In this document: in pieces, positions 25,252 through 34,207 of the stretch
Position numbering within the stretch: the first letter of the stretch is position 1
Layout: each line of letters opens with the position of its first letter
From: Pedobacter ureilyticus
Lineage (GTDB): Bacteria > Bacteroidota > Bacteroidia > Sphingobacteriales > Sphingobacteriaceae
NCBI RefSeq assembly: GCF_005925345.1
Contig: NZ_SSHJ01000033.1
Span: 1 to 41,779 of the forward strand
Length of the DNA stretch: 41,779 bases
Direction of reading: 5' to 3'
The notes under the pieces: generated by a model
Told to the model about the DNA's origin: nothing
Database searches by the model: none
The model's input: only the letters and a program-made list of their open reading frames with translations
Position numbers and translations under genes: made by a program

Positions 25252-26574
25252 ATGCAAGAGAATTTGAAATCTGCAGCCATTTTGCAGAACAATGAACAAT
25301 GGATACCTGGAGGTGTGGTATCTTTAAATAGGAAAACAGATCCTAATATTTGTTTTGTGAAAGGGCAAGGCAGTAGGGTGGTAGATGCTGATGGAAAGGA
25401 GTATATTGATTATCAGGCAGGTTTCGCTGCATCTTTTTTTGGTCATAACGACGAAGATATTAATGAGGCTGTAAAACTTACGCTTTCTGAAAGTCAAGTT
25501 TTAATGGGAGCAGGACCTACCTTATTAGAGGGAGAGTTTGCTAAGATGTTTTGCGAAAGTGTGCCGAGTGCAGAAAGTATACAAATTACTACTACGGGTT
25601 CAGAGGCCACGTACCATGCCATCAGAATTGCAAGGGCGGTAACTAAACGCGATCATATTATTGTAATGCAGGGTGGATATAATGGTTGGCACAACGATGT
25701 GGCCTGTAACGTAATCAGCAGGTTAGAAGATGTGGGCGCTTATGTTAGTCCGGGAGAATATCCGTTCGATTCGTTAAGTGCAGGTGTGCCTAAATCGCAC
25801 AGCGACTTAGTGCATGTAGTGAATTATAACGATTTGGATAGTATCAACTATGTTTTAGAAAAGTATGACGTAGCATGTATCTTGCTAGAGCCGCTTTTGC
25901 AAAATATCGGAATAGTTAAACCTCAAATGGGCTATTTAGAAGGCTTGCGTGAGCTGGCTGATAAAAATGGTTGTTTGCTGATTTTTGATGAAGTAAAAAC
26001 TGGTTTTAGACATGCGCTAGGCGGTTATCAATCTATTTGTGGTATAACGCCAGATTTATCTACCTTCGGTAAAGCGGTTGCAAATGGCTATCCGCTAGGC
26101 GTAATCGCTGGTAAGAAAAAATATATGGATTATTTTGTTCACCCTGATAAGGAAAGCAGAGTTTTAATTGCGGGAACATACAACGCTTTTCCCCTAACAA
26201 CGGCCGCAGCTATTGCCACGTTAGAAAAATTAAAATCGCCTGTATATAAAGTATATGAGCACGTAGAAAAGTTGGGAGCTGCTTTAGAGAAGGGTTATCA
26301 AGAAATATTTTCTAAATTAGACAGGCCGGTGTATGTAGCCAGACAAGGTTCGGCATTTTGCGTGTACTTTATGGATCACGAACCAGTGAATTTTCATGAT
26401 ATTTTGTTACATCATGATTTTGATTTTGATGCTCGATACCGTAAAGCGTTGATTAAAGGTGGTGTATACAATTTTCCTGCGCCAATTAAACAGGGAAGTA
26501 TTTCATTTGCCCACACCATGGAAGATATTGGGCAGACTTTAGAGGTTACAGCACAGGTTTTAAAACAACTATAA
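25252..26574 (+). CDS. Class III PLP aminotransferase (glutamate-1-semialdehyde aminomutase-like)
   Basis: A 440-residue fold-type I PLP enzyme. The PLP lysine is K274 in STFGKAVANGYPLG, the ring-stacking aspartate is D246 in IFDEVKTGFR, and the phosphate-binding region is TTTGSEATYHAIRIARA (about 113-129). Overall it is closest in look to glutamate-1-semialdehyde 2,1-aminomutase (HemL), but placement at the head of a sugar-acid operon makes a heme role unlikely. It probably moves an amino group to or from a keto or aldehyde sugar intermediate. It is the first gene of the rightward catabolic operon, downstream of the paired GTATAC sites. Confidence 0.88.
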   Translation: MQENLKSAAILQNNEQWIPGGVVSLNRKTDPNICFVKGQGSRVVDADGKEYIDYQAGFAASFFGHNDEDINEAVKLTLSESQVLMGAGPTLLEGEFAKMFCESVPSAESIQITTTGSEATYHAIRIARAVTKRDHIIVMQGGYNGWHNDVACNVISRLEDVGAYVSPGEYPFDSLSAGVPKSHSDLVHVVNYNDLDSINYVLEKYDVACILLEPLLQNIGIVKPQMGYLEGLRELADKNGCLLIFDEVKTGFRHALGGYQSICGITPDLSTFGKAVANGYPLGVIAGKKKYMDYFVHPDKESRVLIAGTYNAFPLTTAAAIATLEKLKSPVYKVYEHVEKLGAALEKGYQEIFSKLDRPVYVARQGSAFCVYFMDHEPVNFHDILLHHDFDFDARYRKALIKGGVYNFPAPIKQGSISFAHTMEDIGQTLEVTAQVLKQL

Positions 26575-26578
26575 TTGA

Positions 26579-26627
26579 GTTCATGAACCGTCTATGATTA
26601 ACTCATTAATAGTGATTATTTAATCAT
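26579..26627 (+). repeat. Palindrome and inverted repeat between aminotransferase and dehydratase genes
   Basis: The 94-base gap contains GTTCATGAAC (26579-26588, exact palindrome) and ATGATTAA (26594-26601) pairing with TTAATCAT (26620-26627) around an 18-base loop. No T-tract follows. It could be an RNA-processing or mRNA-stability element, or an additional regulator site. Confidence 0.5.
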
Positions 26628-26668
26628 GGAAAGGAACATCTGATCATTAAAAATAAAATTAGAAGCAG

Positions 26669-27847
26669 ATGAAGATTACTGCAATTGAAACCTATGTGTG
26701 TAATGCACGTATGAGGAATTGGATTTTTGTTAAAGTGGTAACCGATCAGCCTGGTTTATGGGGTTGGGGAGAAGCTACTTTAGAATGGCATACCAAAAGT
26801 GTGGTGGGTGCCATCGAAGATATCTCTCAACTATTGGTAGGCGAAGATCCTCGAAGAGTAGAATACCTGTGGCAAATGATGTACCGCCAGCATTTTTGGC
26901 ATGGAAACGGTATTGTGCGTGGTACGGCCATTAGCGGTATAGACATCGCTCTTTGGGATATTGTGGGCAAAATACACAATGTGCCTTGCCATGAACTGTG
27001 GGGTGGGCGAGTAAGAGACCATATTCGTTTGTACTGCCATTTGGGTGGTGGTAAAATGGAAGATTTTTACGAAACCGCTCCTGGAGATGCAAAGCGTTTT
27101 GGAGAACTGGCTCAAGCTGCAGTGGCAGAAGGTTTTACCGCCTTCAAATCTATGGCCGTTCCAGAAACAATGCCGTTGGAGGGATTACGTCCGGTTAAAT
27201 ATGCCGAAGCTTGTGTGGCTGCAATGAGAGATGCCGTTGGCGATGATATCGATATCATGGTAGATTGCCACGCTCGTCCCAGCCCTAGAATGGGAATGTT
27301 GTTTGCTAAAGCTTTGGAACCTTACGGTTTGTACTTTTTTGAAGAGCCATGCTGGCCAGAAACCATGGAAGATATCGCTTTAATTCAAAGAGCGGTGCAA
27401 ACGCCAATTGCTTCTGGTGAGCGTTTGGTAGGTGTACATGCTTTCAGGGAGCTACTAGAAAAACGTGCGGTGAGCGTAATTCAGCCAGATATTACGCATT
27501 GCGGAGGTTTAAGCGAAGCCCGTAAAATTGGTGCTTTGGCCGAAGCTTACCGAGTTTCGATGGCACCGCATAATCCGCAAGGACCAGTGAGTACAGCGGC
27601 TTCAATTGAATTAGGTTTTGCGACACCTTCATATATCATTTGCGAAAGTGTACATAAAGATGTAGAATGGAGAGAAGATGTAGTTTCTGAAGGATTTACC
27701 GTTCAAAAAGAAGGAAGAATTGTGTTGCCTAACGGCCGCCCAGGTTTGGGTATTGAAATTAATGAGGAGGAAGTTAAAAAGCATCCTTTTCGGCAAGAGG
27801 TGTTACAGAGAACATTTTATAAAGATGGTAGCGTAGGCGACTGGTAA
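26669..27847 (+). CDS. Enolase-superfamily sugar-acid dehydratase (galactonate dehydratase type)
   Basis: A 392-residue member of the mandelate racemase/muconate lactonizing subgroup. The Mg2+ ligands can be placed: D199 in VDCHARP, E225 or E226 in FFEEPCWP and E251 in SGERLVG. H201 follows the first ligand, and H301 in MAPHNPQGP is the general acid/base, as in D-galactonate and gluconate dehydratases. The reaction is loss of water from an aldonic acid to a 2-keto-3-deoxy acid in the cytosol. The product fits both the DapA-type aldolase of the leftward operon and the SDR/FAH pair that follows here. The specific sugar acid cannot be fixed by eye. Confidence 0.92.
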   Translation: MKITAIETYVCNARMRNWIFVKVVTDQPGLWGWGEATLEWHTKSVVGAIEDISQLLVGEDPRRVEYLWQMMYRQHFWHGNGIVRGTAISGIDIALWDIVGKIHNVPCHELWGGRVRDHIRLYCHLGGGKMEDFYETAPGDAKRFGELAQAAVAEGFTAFKSMAVPETMPLEGLRPVKYAEACVAAMRDAVGDDIDIMVDCHARPSPRMGMLFAKALEPYGLYFFEEPCWPETMEDIALIQRAVQTPIASGERLVGVHAFRELLEKRAVSVIQPDITHCGGLSEARKIGALAEAYRVSMAPHNPQGPVSTAASIELGFATPSYIICESVHKDVEWREDVVSEGFTVQKEGRIVLPNGRPGLGIEINEEEVKKHPFRQEVLQRTFYKDGSVGDW

Positions 27848-27856
27848 ACATTTGAT

Positions 27857-28624
27857 ATGCAGGAATTGAAAGATAAGATAGTGGTAATTAGTGGTGCCTT
27901 GGGTGATATCGGTTTGGCCATCGCAACCGCGTACCTAAAAGCGCAAGCTACGGTAATTTTAAGCGATGTGGTGCCTGCGGATCAAGCGCAAGATAAACTT
28001 TCGCTCTTAAAAAACTACGCAGGCAATTTAGAGTACAAATGTCTCAACGTGGCCCATCATAAAGACGTAGAGGGTTTTATCAACGAAGTTGAAACTAGGT
28101 ATGGTCAAATACATCATTGCATTGCTAATGCGGCTAGGGTAACCATCAAAGATTTTAAAACCTTAAGTCCCGAAGAATGGTCTACAGAAATGCGTGTAAA
28201 CGTTGATGGTGCTTTCTATTTTGCCAATTTCGCTGCTAAAAGCATGGTTGCTAAAAATGTTAAGGGAAGCATTCTTTTCTTGGGAAGTTGGGCTGCTCAT
28301 GCGGTTCATCAAAATTTGCCTGCTTATAGTGTTTCTAAAGCTGCGGTACGTATGATTAACCAAACGATGGCTTTGGAATATGCTCCAAATGGCATCAGAG
28401 TGAATGAAATTGCGCCGGGTTACGTAAATGCGGGTTTGAGTAAAACGGTTTGGAGCGAATTGCCAGAACAAAAATCAATTTCGCAAAGTAAAATTCCGCT
28501 AGGTAAAATTATGGAGGCCGATGAGGTGGCTGCACAGGTGTTGTGGTTAAACTCTAGTCAATGCCAACATGTAACTGGTTCTACTTTTTTAATGGATGGC
28601 GGATTGTCGTTGCTTAGACCTTAA
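27857..28624 (+). CDS. Short-chain dehydrogenase/reductase
   Basis: A 255-residue classical SDR. The cofactor motif is SGALGDIG (12-19), followed by NAAR (91-94) and the catalytic triad S144, Y157 and K161 (YSVSK). The C-terminal GSTFLMDGGLSLLRP is typical of the family. It starts 9 bases after the dehydratase stop. In the L-fucose and L-rhamnose oxidative pathways a dehydratase, an SDR and an FAH-family hydrolase act in sequence, the SDR oxidising the 2-keto-3-deoxy acid to a 2,4-diketo acid. The same three families are present in this operon, so that step is the best guess. Confidence 0.9.
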   Translation: MQELKDKIVVISGALGDIGLAIATAYLKAQATVILSDVVPADQAQDKLSLLKNYAGNLEYKCLNVAHHKDVEGFINEVETRYGQIHHCIANAARVTIKDFKTLSPEEWSTEMRVNVDGAFYFANFAAKSMVAKNVKGSILFLGSWAAHAVHQNLPAYSVSKAAVRMINQTMALEYAPNGIRVNEIAPGYVNAGLSKTVWSELPEQKSISQSKIPLGKIMEADEVAAQVLWLNSSQCQHVTGSTFLMDGGLSLLRP

Positions 28625-28639
28625 TCTATCTGATTTAAT

Positions 28640-30007
28640 ATGGCTACTTTATCTACAAATGCCGCTACTTCGTTAAAATTTCAAATTATAGAAGTAGATA
28701 TTACACCTCCGCAAGGAATTTATTCGAGGAATTGGGGTGCTGCGCAATTTGATGTGGCTTCTGGGGTACATAAGTCTTTATTTCTATCATGTTTAGTTAC
28801 ACAAAGTGATGAAGGAACTCTAGGGGTGATCCTCGCTGCCGATTTAGGTTGGTGGAAGAATAATGACGATGAACGCAATTTAAGAACTTCCATTATCGAA
28901 GCCTGTGGTTTACAGGAGCAACAATTGCTGTTTTGCTTATCACATACCCACGCTGGGCCAAGTATTTGTACTAACGATAAAGACCAAAATGGCGGAGAAT
29001 ATATTGTTCCCTATTTAGATTTTTTGAAAACAACAGCTATTCACGCTATTAATCAAGCCAAAGAAAACTTGATTGATGGATATCTTTCTTGGGAATATGG
29101 ATGCTGCGATTTGGCAACTAAAAGGGATTTAAAGCATGAAGGCGAGTACCTTATCGGTTTTGATCCATCGACAACGGCAGATCAAACACTTTTAGTGGGA
29201 CAATTGAATGATGCTGACGGAAGATTAAATGCCATAATTTGCAACTATGCGTGTCACCCCACTACGTTTGCGCATGAAAATACGCTCATTTCACCAGATT
29301 ACGTTGGTGCAATGCGTGAGCTGATTGCCGATAAGTTAAAGGTGCCGGTTGTTTTTTTGCAAGGCGCATCTGGAGATTTAGCACCTAAAAAACAATACGT
29401 TAAAGATCCCGAGATAGTAGATGCCAATGGTAGAAAACTAGGTTATGCTATTTTATCGACGTTAGAAAATACATCGCCCGTTGGCAAAAAATGGACTTTT
29501 GACCACGCTTTGCAGTCTGGTGCGCCTTTAGCTATTTATGCGGAGAAAGAGATCATTACCAACCAGACTTTCAAACAGCTGAAATTTGAAGTTAAAATTC
29601 CTTATAAACAATTAGACACTATTGAAAAAATAGAAGCTGAGTTTAATGCTTGCGAAGATAGGGTAATGAAAGATCGCTTGTGGCGAAAGTTAAACACCCG
29701 CAAATCAATTGGAGACCAAACTCACGCCCTATTGCCCGTCTGGATTTGGAAATTTGGTGATGCTTTTGCAATAGCACAAGCTAATGAAGTTTATGCCATT
29801 GGGCAGCAACTGATTAGAGCACATTTTAAAGATCGGCACATAGTCTTTATCAACATTGCTAATGGCTATTTGGGCTATTTGCCTCCGGCAGACTTATATG
29901 GAAAAGATATTTATGCCGTATGGCAAACACCTTTTGAAAAAGGCGGCTTAGAGCTGTTGATAGCTGAAGTTATTGCCAAGATAGAGCATTTAATAGCAGC
30001 GTCTTAA
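28640..30007 (+). CDS. Ceramidase-like metallohydrolase, cytosolic
   Basis: A 455-residue protein resembling the N-terminal catalytic domain of neutral/alkaline ceramidases. Visible features are VDITPPQGIYSRNWG near the start, the zinc pair H102 and H104 in LSHTHAGPS, H206 in NYACHPTTF, and GASGDLAPKK. It has no signal peptide and lacks the C-terminal Ig-like domain of true ceramidases (about 650-750 residues). It is thus probably an intracellular amidase, esterase or lactonase acting on a small sugar derivative. It lies 15 bases after the SDR gene, in the middle of the catabolic operon. No substrate can be assigned. Confidence 0.82.
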   Translation: MATLSTNAATSLKFQIIEVDITPPQGIYSRNWGAAQFDVASGVHKSLFLSCLVTQSDEGTLGVILAADLGWWKNNDDERNLRTSIIEACGLQEQQLLFCLSHTHAGPSICTNDKDQNGGEYIVPYLDFLKTTAIHAINQAKENLIDGYLSWEYGCCDLATKRDLKHEGEYLIGFDPSTTADQTLLVGQLNDADGRLNAIICNYACHPTTFAHENTLISPDYVGAMRELIADKLKVPVVFLQGASGDLAPKKQYVKDPEIVDANGRKLGYAILSTLENTSPVGKKWTFDHALQSGAPLAIYAEKEIITNQTFKQLKFEVKIPYKQLDTIEKIEAEFNACEDRVMKDRLWRKLNTRKSIGDQTHALLPVWIWKFGDAFAIAQANEVYAIGQQLIRAHFKDRHIVFINIANGYLGYLPPADLYGKDIYAVWQTPFEKGGLELLIAEVIAKIEHLIAAS

Positions 30008-30041
30008 ACTAACCAAAAACCAACTAACCAAACAACCTAAA

Positions 30042-31610
30042 ATGAAACTTGAAATAATTGATATTGCAATTTTTACTATTTACATTGTCGGTATTGTGGC
30101 CTTAGGACTTTATGCTTCCAAGCAAAGTTCCAAATCTAAAAGAGATTATTTCCTAGCGGGAGATAAATTGCCTTGGTGGATGATTGGAGGAAGTATCATC
30201 GCCGCTAACATTAGTAGCCATCATTTAGTGGGTGCAATGGGTGCTGCTTACGATAGAGGCTTCGTAGCGATCACTTTAGAATGGGGAGCAATATTAATTG
30301 GTTTCAATGCGCTTTTGTGGATTTTTCTTCCTTTTTATATTAGAAATGGATTTTACACGGTTCCAGAATACTTGGAAAAGCGCTTTGGGACATCCACAAG
30401 GGTGCTCTATGCCATCTTGATTTTATTTACTTACATATTTGTAGAAATAGGTGCAGTGTTGTACCTGGGCGGCTTAACACTCCATGCACTTTTTGATATT
30501 CCAATTTTTTACAGCATCATTGGCATGGCGCTTTTAACAGGCTTATATACTATTCTGGGCGGTTTAAAAGCAGTGATATGGACCGAAATGGTACAGCTCG
30601 CAATTTTAGTTCTGGGTGGATTGGTACTTACATTTGCTACTATCGATAAGGCTGGAGGTTTCGGCGCCATTGTAGAATCTTCAAAAGATTGGAAAATGTT
30701 CTATCCAGCTACCGATCCAGATTTTCCTTGGACGATGTATTTAGGTGGTTTGCTTTGTATCAGTGTGTTTTATTGCGCAACAAATCAGTTTATTGTACAA
30801 CGTGTTTTGGCTGCAAAAAATGAGTGGCATGGCCGAATGGGCGTTATTTTTGGAGACTATTTGAAGTTTCTAGTGCCTTTGATTATTACGATTCCTGCTT
30901 TGGTGGCTCCAGCATTTTTGCCTGCCTTAGAACAGCCAGATTTACTTTTTTCAACTTTAGTTAAAACCTTATTGCCAAGCGGATTGATAGGCTTGGTAAT
31001 GGCGGGGCTCATCTCTGCAATTATGTCTCATATCTCTGGAGCTATCAACTCTTGTACTACCATTTTAACTGTAGATGTTTATAGCGAATACATTAATAAA
31101 AATGCAACAGATGAACAAGCCATTCGTTTTGGAAAAAGATCTGGTGTTGCTATTATTTTTTTTGGTATCTGTAGCGCTGTATTGCTCTTAAGTTACTCGG
31201 ATAAGCCAATTTTCTTATACTTGATGAACTTGTATGGCTTGTTTACGCCCGGTATTGCTACCATGTTTTTGATGGGCGTTTTCTGGAAAAAAACAAAATC
31301 GCAGGGAGCTTTGGCCGCTGGACTTTTAACTATTCCGCTTTCTTTGATCATGGAATTTGCTTTCCCAGATATGCCATTTTTTAATCGTACCGGTATTGTA
31401 TTTTGGACCTGTATGTTAGTTTGTACGGTAGTAAGTTTAGTGTTTAAGCCTAATGAAGGTCTCGAATTAGATAATTTGGTTATCAATTATGGAAAAGGGG
31501 GCGGAAGGATAGCCAATCAATCCCCAGCTTACAAAGGCTTAAAAAACCCGACGTTATGGTGGGTAATTATCACCGTGGCGGTACTGTATTTTTATGTGAG
31601 GTATTTTTAA
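30042..31610 (+). CDS. Sodium/solute symporter (SSS family)
   Basis: A 522-residue inner-membrane protein with about 13 hydrophobic segments and the SSS pattern: DYFLAGDKLPWWMIGGSIIA (about 34-53), NISSHHLVGAMGAAYDRG, and later GLISAIMSHISGAINSCTTI, which carries the Na2-site serine/threonine region. It couples Na+ entry to uptake of a small organic substrate. In this operon it is the natural inner-membrane importer of the mono- or disaccharide released by the lyase, or of the derived sugar acid. It is followed by the second Tat oxidoreductase only two bases after its stop. Confidence 0.93.
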   Translation: MKLEIIDIAIFTIYIVGIVALGLYASKQSSKSKRDYFLAGDKLPWWMIGGSIIAANISSHHLVGAMGAAYDRGFVAITLEWGAILIGFNALLWIFLPFYIRNGFYTVPEYLEKRFGTSTRVLYAILILFTYIFVEIGAVLYLGGLTLHALFDIPIFYSIIGMALLTGLYTILGGLKAVIWTEMVQLAILVLGGLVLTFATIDKAGGFGAIVESSKDWKMFYPATDPDFPWTMYLGGLLCISVFYCATNQFIVQRVLAAKNEWHGRMGVIFGDYLKFLVPLIITIPALVAPAFLPALEQPDLLFSTLVKTLLPSGLIGLVMAGLISAIMSHISGAINSCTTILTVDVYSEYINKNATDEQAIRFGKRSGVAIIFFGICSAVLLLSYSDKPIFLYLMNLYGLFTPGIATMFLMGVFWKKTKSQGALAAGLLTIPLSLIMEFAFPDMPFFNRTGIVFWTCMLVCTVVSLVFKPNEGLELDNLVINYGKGGGRIANQSPAYKGLKNPTLWWVIITVAVLYFYVRYF

Positions 31611-31612
31611 CG

Positions 31613-32584
31613 ATGGACAGAAGAAAATTTACTTTTACAGCTGCCGCTTTAGGCTTGGGTTCTGCCGTTTACGGAGCTAGCGCCTTCTCCCTACCAGCGC
31701 CGAAAAAGCGTATTGGCATTGTAGGTCTAGATTCTTCACATGCCATTGCTTTTACAAAAGAACTTAATGCAAACCTAGCTAATGAGAATTATCAAGGCTA
31801 TCAGGTAGTAGCGGCCTATCCAATGGGAAGTCCAAGCATTCCATTAAATGCAGAGCGGATACCGAAGTTTACCGAAGAAATCAAGAAACTCAATGTAGAG
31901 ATCGTCTCTAGTATAGACTCACTTTTGAAAAAGGTAGATGTAGTGCTTTTAGAAACTAACGATGGTAATCTGCATTTGCAACAAGCCGAAATTATCCTCA
32001 GAGCAAAAAAGCCGTTGTTTATAGATAAGCCAATTGCCAATAGTTATCAAGATGCTTTAAAGATTTTTGAACTGGCAGATCGGTATAAAACACCACTATT
32101 CTCAACCAGTTCGCTACGTTATATAGGTGGTATAGAAGAAATAAACAAGCAAAATGTTTTAGGAGCTGATATTTATTCTCCTGCCTATACAGAGCCTTCG
32201 CACAAAGATTTGTATTGGTACGGCATACATGGCGTAGAGATGTTGTTTACCCTGCTGGGGCCAAACTGTGTAAGTGTACAAACACAGCATACTACAGATT
32301 TTGACCTTTATGTGGGCGAATGGCAAGGAGGGCGGATAGGTACCTTAAGAGGAATTAGAAAAGGTGCAGATGGCTTTGGCGGTAGGGTATTTACTCAAGA
32401 TGAGATTGTGAACTTGGGCGCTTTTCAGGGCTATAACCCGCTGTTAAAACAAATTGTTTCTTTTTTTGATACCGGAAAAGTTCCCGTAGATAGGGCAGAG
32501 ACTTTGGCAATTTGTAAATTTATAGACGCAGCGCATCAAAGTAGATTAGGCGGAGGTACTAAAGTGATTTTAAACAATAAATAA
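31613..32584 (+). CDS. Gfo/Idh/MocA-family oxidoreductase with a Tat signal (second)
   Basis: A 323-residue protein, taking ATG 31613, two bases after the symporter stop. The longer frame from 31556 would overlap the symporter and put a foreign 19-residue leader before the Tat signal. The N-terminus MDRRKFTFTAAALGLGSAV is a twin-arginine signal. The nucleotide-binding loop is GIVGLDSSHA (35-44), and the EKP motif appears as DKP with K139. It is shorter than the 462-residue paralogue of the leftward operon and not obviously its duplicate. Probably a periplasmic NAD(P)-dependent oxidoreductase or a catalytically modified relative. Substrate unknown. Confidence 0.85.
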   Translation: MDRRKFTFTAAALGLGSAVYGASAFSLPAPKKRIGIVGLDSSHAIAFTKELNANLANENYQGYQVVAAYPMGSPSIPLNAERIPKFTEEIKKLNVEIVSSIDSLLKKVDVVLLETNDGNLHLQQAEIILRAKKPLFIDKPIANSYQDALKIFELADRYKTPLFSTSSLRYIGGIEEINKQNVLGADIYSPAYTEPSHKDLYWYGIHGVEMLFTLLGPNCVSVQTQHTTDFDLYVGEWQGGRIGTLRGIRKGADGFGGRVFTQDEIVNLGAFQGYNPLLKQIVSFFDTGKVPVDRAETLAICKFIDAAHQSRLGGGTKVILNNK

Positions 32585-32631
32585 TTTTATCAATCAGTCA
32601 GTGTTAAGCGCTGGCCTTATAATAATTGCAC

Positions 32632-33486
32632 ATGAAATTAATACGTTACGGAAGTTTAGGACAAGAGAAAATAGGTGTCCAGATAGATACGAAAAATTAT
32701 GATCTATCATCTTTTCGAGAAGACTACAACGAGCAGTTTTTCGAAAACGATGGGGTAGAGCGCTTAAAAGCATTTATCAAGGAAAATGCATCCGAGTTGA
32801 AAGAAATCCCGGCGGGTAGTAGGCTTGGTGCTCCAATTGCTCGTCCTTCAAAGATTGTTTGTATTGGTTTAAATTACCTAGACCATGCCACTGAAACTGG
32901 AGCCGCTATTCCTAAAGAGCCTATCATCTTTTTTAAATCTACTACTTCTGTTGTGGGGCCATTTGATGATATCATGTTGCCAAAAGGCTCTGAAAAAACC
33001 GATTGGGAAGTAGAGTTTGGTGTAGTAATTGGTAAAACAGCTAGATATGTGGAAGAAACTAATGCATTGGCGCATGTGGCAGGCTATGTGTTGATCAATG
33101 ATGTTTCGGAGCGTGAGTTTCAGTTAGAAAGAGGTGGTACTTGGGATAAAGGTAAAGGCTGTGATACTTTTGCGCCAATGGGACCATATTTGGTAACTGC
33201 CGATGAAATGCCAGATACTTCGAATGTAGGTTTATGGTTATCTGTAAACGGAAAAATGTACCAAAACGGAAATACCAAGAACCTGATTTTTTCTGTGCCC
33301 GAACTTATTGCTTATGTTTCAAAATTTATGACGTTGCTGCCTGGAGATGTAATTTCTACAGGTACTCCCGCAGGAGTTGGTTTAGGCTTTAAACCACCAA
33401 TTTATTTGAAAGAAGGAGATGTGGTAGAGTTGGGCGCAGATGGATTAGGTGTTGCTAAACAAACTGTAGTGGCGTTTAATCTATAA
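32632..33486 (+). CDS. FAH-family hydrolase (2,4-diketo-3-deoxy acid hydrolase type)
   Basis: A 284-residue cytosolic metalloenzyme of the fumarylacetoacetate hydrolase superfamily. The start is ATG 32632 rather than the TTG two codons earlier. The metal ligands are E126 and E128 in DWEVEFGVVIG and D157 in INDVSERE, with H85 in NYLDHATETG near the active site. The sequence resembles enzymes that hydrolyse 2,4-diketo-3-deoxy-L-fuconate or -rhamnonate to pyruvate and a hydroxy acid. With the dehydratase and SDR of this operon it completes such a route. It is the last gene, followed by two hairpins. Confidence 0.9.
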   Translation: MKLIRYGSLGQEKIGVQIDTKNYDLSSFREDYNEQFFENDGVERLKAFIKENASELKEIPAGSRLGAPIARPSKIVCIGLNYLDHATETGAAIPKEPIIFFKSTTSVVGPFDDIMLPKGSEKTDWEVEFGVVIGKTARYVEETNALAHVAGYVLINDVSEREFQLERGGTWDKGKGCDTFAPMGPYLVTADEMPDTSNVGLWLSVNGKMYQNGNTKNLIFSVPELIAYVSKFMTLLPGDVISTGTPAGVGLGFKPPIYLKEGDVVELGADGLGVAKQTVVAFNL

Positions 33487-33492
33487 AAGGAT

Positions 33493-33556
33493 ACAATCCG
33501 TTTTTTGAGGATTGTTAAGCGAAAAGTCTCTAGTTTCTTTACTAAGGGCTTTTCGC
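33493..33556. terminator. Two hairpins between convergent operons
   Basis: ACAATCC (33493-33499) pairs with GGATTGT (33509-33515), and GCGAAAAG (33519-33526) pairs with CTTTTCGC (33549-33556). The second overlaps the stop codon of the leftward gene ending at 33542. Together they probably end transcription from both sides, although T-tracts are weak. Confidence 0.6.
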
Positions 33557-34198
33557 AAATTTGTTTAAGGCGATATTCAGTACAATCACATCATGTTGGT
33601 AGTGCGGATATTTTTCTATATTTCGTACACTGTGATTTTGCCGGTTGACGATGCCTATATTTGCCATATTTTTGAAAGGTGCATCTATAGTTAACCCATT
33701 TACAATACAATAAGCGATATAGTTTGCGTCTTTTTCAAAGGAAGGAATAGCTTTCAAATGCCTTTCGATAAGTTCTTTTGCTTCTTCAATTTGATATTGC
33801 TCAATGGCAACTATCGGTAGTAGTAGCATAAAAATTGGTTGATATTTCTCAAAAGCTAACCATTCTTTCCAAGTAAAAAACCAAGCCTCAAAATGCCCGC
33901 CTAAATTGCCGATGTAAATTTCGTTTAAAAAAAATACAATTTCATTTTCTCGAAATTCAATGCAGACCGACATTCCATCGCCCAATTTCTCATCAATAAA
34001 CTCTATATTTTCATCATTAATGTCTGCATAGAAATCCATTTCATATTGATGCAGTTGGTTTTGGTCAATATCAATAACCTCCATTGCTTCATCAAGGTTA
34101 AGCTCGTTTTTATCATCAAATCCCCTAAACCATTTAAGGTACATATACCAAAAATAGGGGTTGTTTTGAAGCTCAGCTATTGCGATTTGTCTGCTCAT
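33542..34198 (-). CDS. Uncharacterised acidic protein, last gene of the SUFU cluster
   Basis: I do not recognise this 218-residue protein. It is soluble and acidic, and begins with a helical part containing NPYFWYMYLKWFRGFDD. A short beta region follows (MSVCIEFRENEIVFFLNEIY), then a helical half from about 105 with FFTWKEWLAFEKYQPIFMLL and a pair of helices around EEAKELIERHLKAI. No catalytic motif is visible. It is the fourth gene of a leftward operon, 9 bases after the DUF6985-like gene. The size, acidity and neighbours are those of immunity-type proteins; the function is inferred from company only. Confidence 0.75.
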   Translation of the reverse strand: MSRQIAIAELQNNPYFWYMYLKWFRGFDDKNELNLDEAMEVIDIDQNQLHQYEMDFYADINDENIEFIDEKLGDGMSVCIEFRENEIVFFLNEIYIGNLGGHFEAWFFTWKEWLAFEKYQPIFMLLLPIVAIEQYQIEEAKELIERHLKAIPSFEKDANYIAYCIVNGLTIDAPFKNMANIGIVNRQNHSVRNIEKYPHYQHDVIVLNIALNKFAKSP

Positions 34199-34207
34199 AT
34201 TTTTTTC

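Noticed and set aside
31556..31612. Earlier start for the second Gfo/Idh/MocA gene.
   Set aside because: It overlaps the symporter gene and would bury the twin-arginine signal behind 19 unrelated residues.
7846..33486. Annotation of the locus as a heparin/heparan utilisation locus because of the heparinase-type lyase.
   Set aside because: No sulfatase, GH88/GH105 or hexosamine genes are present, so the family name should not be read as the substrate.
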